Source of the DNA: Saprospiraceae bacterium
GTDB taxonomy: Bacteria; Bacteroidota; Bacteroidia; Chitinophagales; Saprospiraceae
Length of the DNA stretch: 5,661 bases
NCBI GenBank assembly: GCA_013361075.1
Contig: JABWAJ010000398.1
Span: forward strand, 1-5,661
Reading direction: 5' to 3'
In this document: piece after piece, positions 5,271-5,661 of the stretch
Layout of the letters: every line of letters starts with the position of its first letter
How positions within the stretch are numbered: the stretch's first letter is position 1
Translations under genes and position numbers: made by a program
The notes under the pieces: model-generated
The model's input: the letters and a program-made list of their open reading frames with translations, nothing else
Told to the model about the DNA's origin: nothing
Database searches by the model: none

Positions 5271-5661
5271 GTCGGCTCGGTGATGAAGTGCAGGCTGCGA
5301 GGGTGTCCGGGTTCGATGCGCTGTATTTCTGCCTCGATCTGATGGGGGTTTACGGCGACGCAGACCAGAACTTGTGCCTTCGGGTGACGACATAGTCCAT
5401 CGGCCGGGGCCACGACGGGCTTGCCGGCGAAAGTCTGGCCCTGCTTGTTCGGCGCCCCATCCAGAAAGGCCACGACCCGGACCAGGGGAATGGCGTCCTG
5501 GCCGAGGAGGCGCTGGGCCCACGAGCCGGCGCCCCACACCAGCAGGGGCGCGTCCCCGTCCAGGGGCGGCTGGATCAGGATGGCCTGGCGGGCACGTTCG
5601 GCGCAGGCCTTCAGGTAGCTGCGCAGCTGCGGGAGCACCGCCGGGGCGGGGGGCGGGAGGG
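5267..5661 (-). CDS. GC-rich Rossmann-like domain protein, C-terminal part (sugar C-methyltransferase-like); 5' end outside window
   Basis: The frame stays open from the right edge to a TGA at 5267-5269. A GTG at 5638 is possible but probably internal, since codons continue to the edge. The translation includes LLVWGAGSWAQRLLG, VVAFLDGAPNKQGQTFAGKPVVAP and VLVCVAVNPHQIEAEIQRI. This is a nucleotide-binding Rossmann pattern: a G-x-G-S loop, a strand ending FLD, and a later VCVAV strand. It most resembles the C-terminal domain of C-methyltransferases that act on nucleotide-linked sugars (Methyltransf_14 type), which lies after the SAM-binding domain. A PglD-like or other sugar-modifying protein is an alternative. 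GC is about 74% from 5401 on, far above the rest of the window, so it probably comes from a different genome or a transferred island. The stop overlaps the barrel fragment's ATG as ATGA. Confidence 0.6.
   Translation of the reverse strand, partial: LPPPAPAVLPQLRSYLKACAERARQAILIQPPLDGDAPLLVWGAGSWAQRLLGQDAIPLVRVVAFLDGAPNKQGQTFAGKPVVAPADGLCRHPKAQVLVCVAVNPHQIEAEIQRIEPGHPRSLHFITEPT

Noticed and set aside
5271..5537. N-terminal extension of the minus-strand barrel frame up to 5537
   Set aside because: The translation is Arg/Pro/Gly-rich and is the out-of-frame reading of the GC-rich Rossmann-domain gene, which has clear motifs in the other frame.
5421..5618. Plus-strand 65-codon open frame in the GC-rich end
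   Set aside because: High GC keeps all frames open by chance. The translation is R/A/S-rich without motifs, and the opposite strand carries the recognisable protein.

Overview
The window looks like an accessory or chromosomal stretch from a member of the Bacteroidota. It probably comes from a gliding or surface-protein-rich lineage such as Saprospiria, but that placement is inferred from protein families only. The evidence is a LytS/LytTR two-component pair, a SprB-repeat surface protein with a type IX secretion (T9SS) C-terminal signal, a large helical-repeat protein of a type common in this phylum, A-rich start contexts without Shine-Dalgarno sequences, and about 45-50% GC over most of the window.

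Layout, left to right. (1) Positions 3-197 (+) hold the 3' end of a LytS-type histidine kinase. Two bases later comes a complete REC-LytTR response regulator (200-907, +). The two form one operon. (2) Positions 908-1110 hold no recognised protein gene but are rich in structure. There is a two-copy direct repeat with a 21-bp period, a weak Bacteroidota-like -7 element, three inverted repeats and a good rho-independent terminator reading rightward. This arrangement could be a LytTR-controlled small RNA gene, or a long structured 3' UTR of the regulator operon. (3) Positions 1111-2628 (-) encode a 505-residue cytoplasmic alpha-helical (TPR-like) protein of unknown function, convergent with the regulator operon. 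(4) Positions 2858-5071 (+) encode a secreted multi-module SprB-repeat adhesin-like protein. It has a signal peptide, regularly spaced cysteine pairs and a C-terminal T9SS sorting domain. It is divergent from the helical protein. (5) Positions 5094-5270 (-) hold the last ~58 codons of a probable outer-membrane beta-barrel protein. (6) Positions 5267 to the end (-) hold the 3' part of a GC-rich gene with a Rossmann-like domain, resembling the C-terminal domain of sugar C-methyltransferases.

The composition changes sharply near the right end. GC is about 52% at 5101-5220, about 57-58% through 5400 and about 74% from 5401 to the end, finishing in a G-rich run. The barrel fragment has no native N-terminus and abuts the GC-rich gene by a 4-base ATGA overlap. 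I think this is more likely an assembly chimera at a contig end, or a recent recombination junction, than a natural operon.

The most interesting biology is the possible regulator-adjacent small RNA at about 918-1119. The SprB-repeat protein is a well-formed example of a known class. I see no clear evidence of a wholly new defence or metabolic system.
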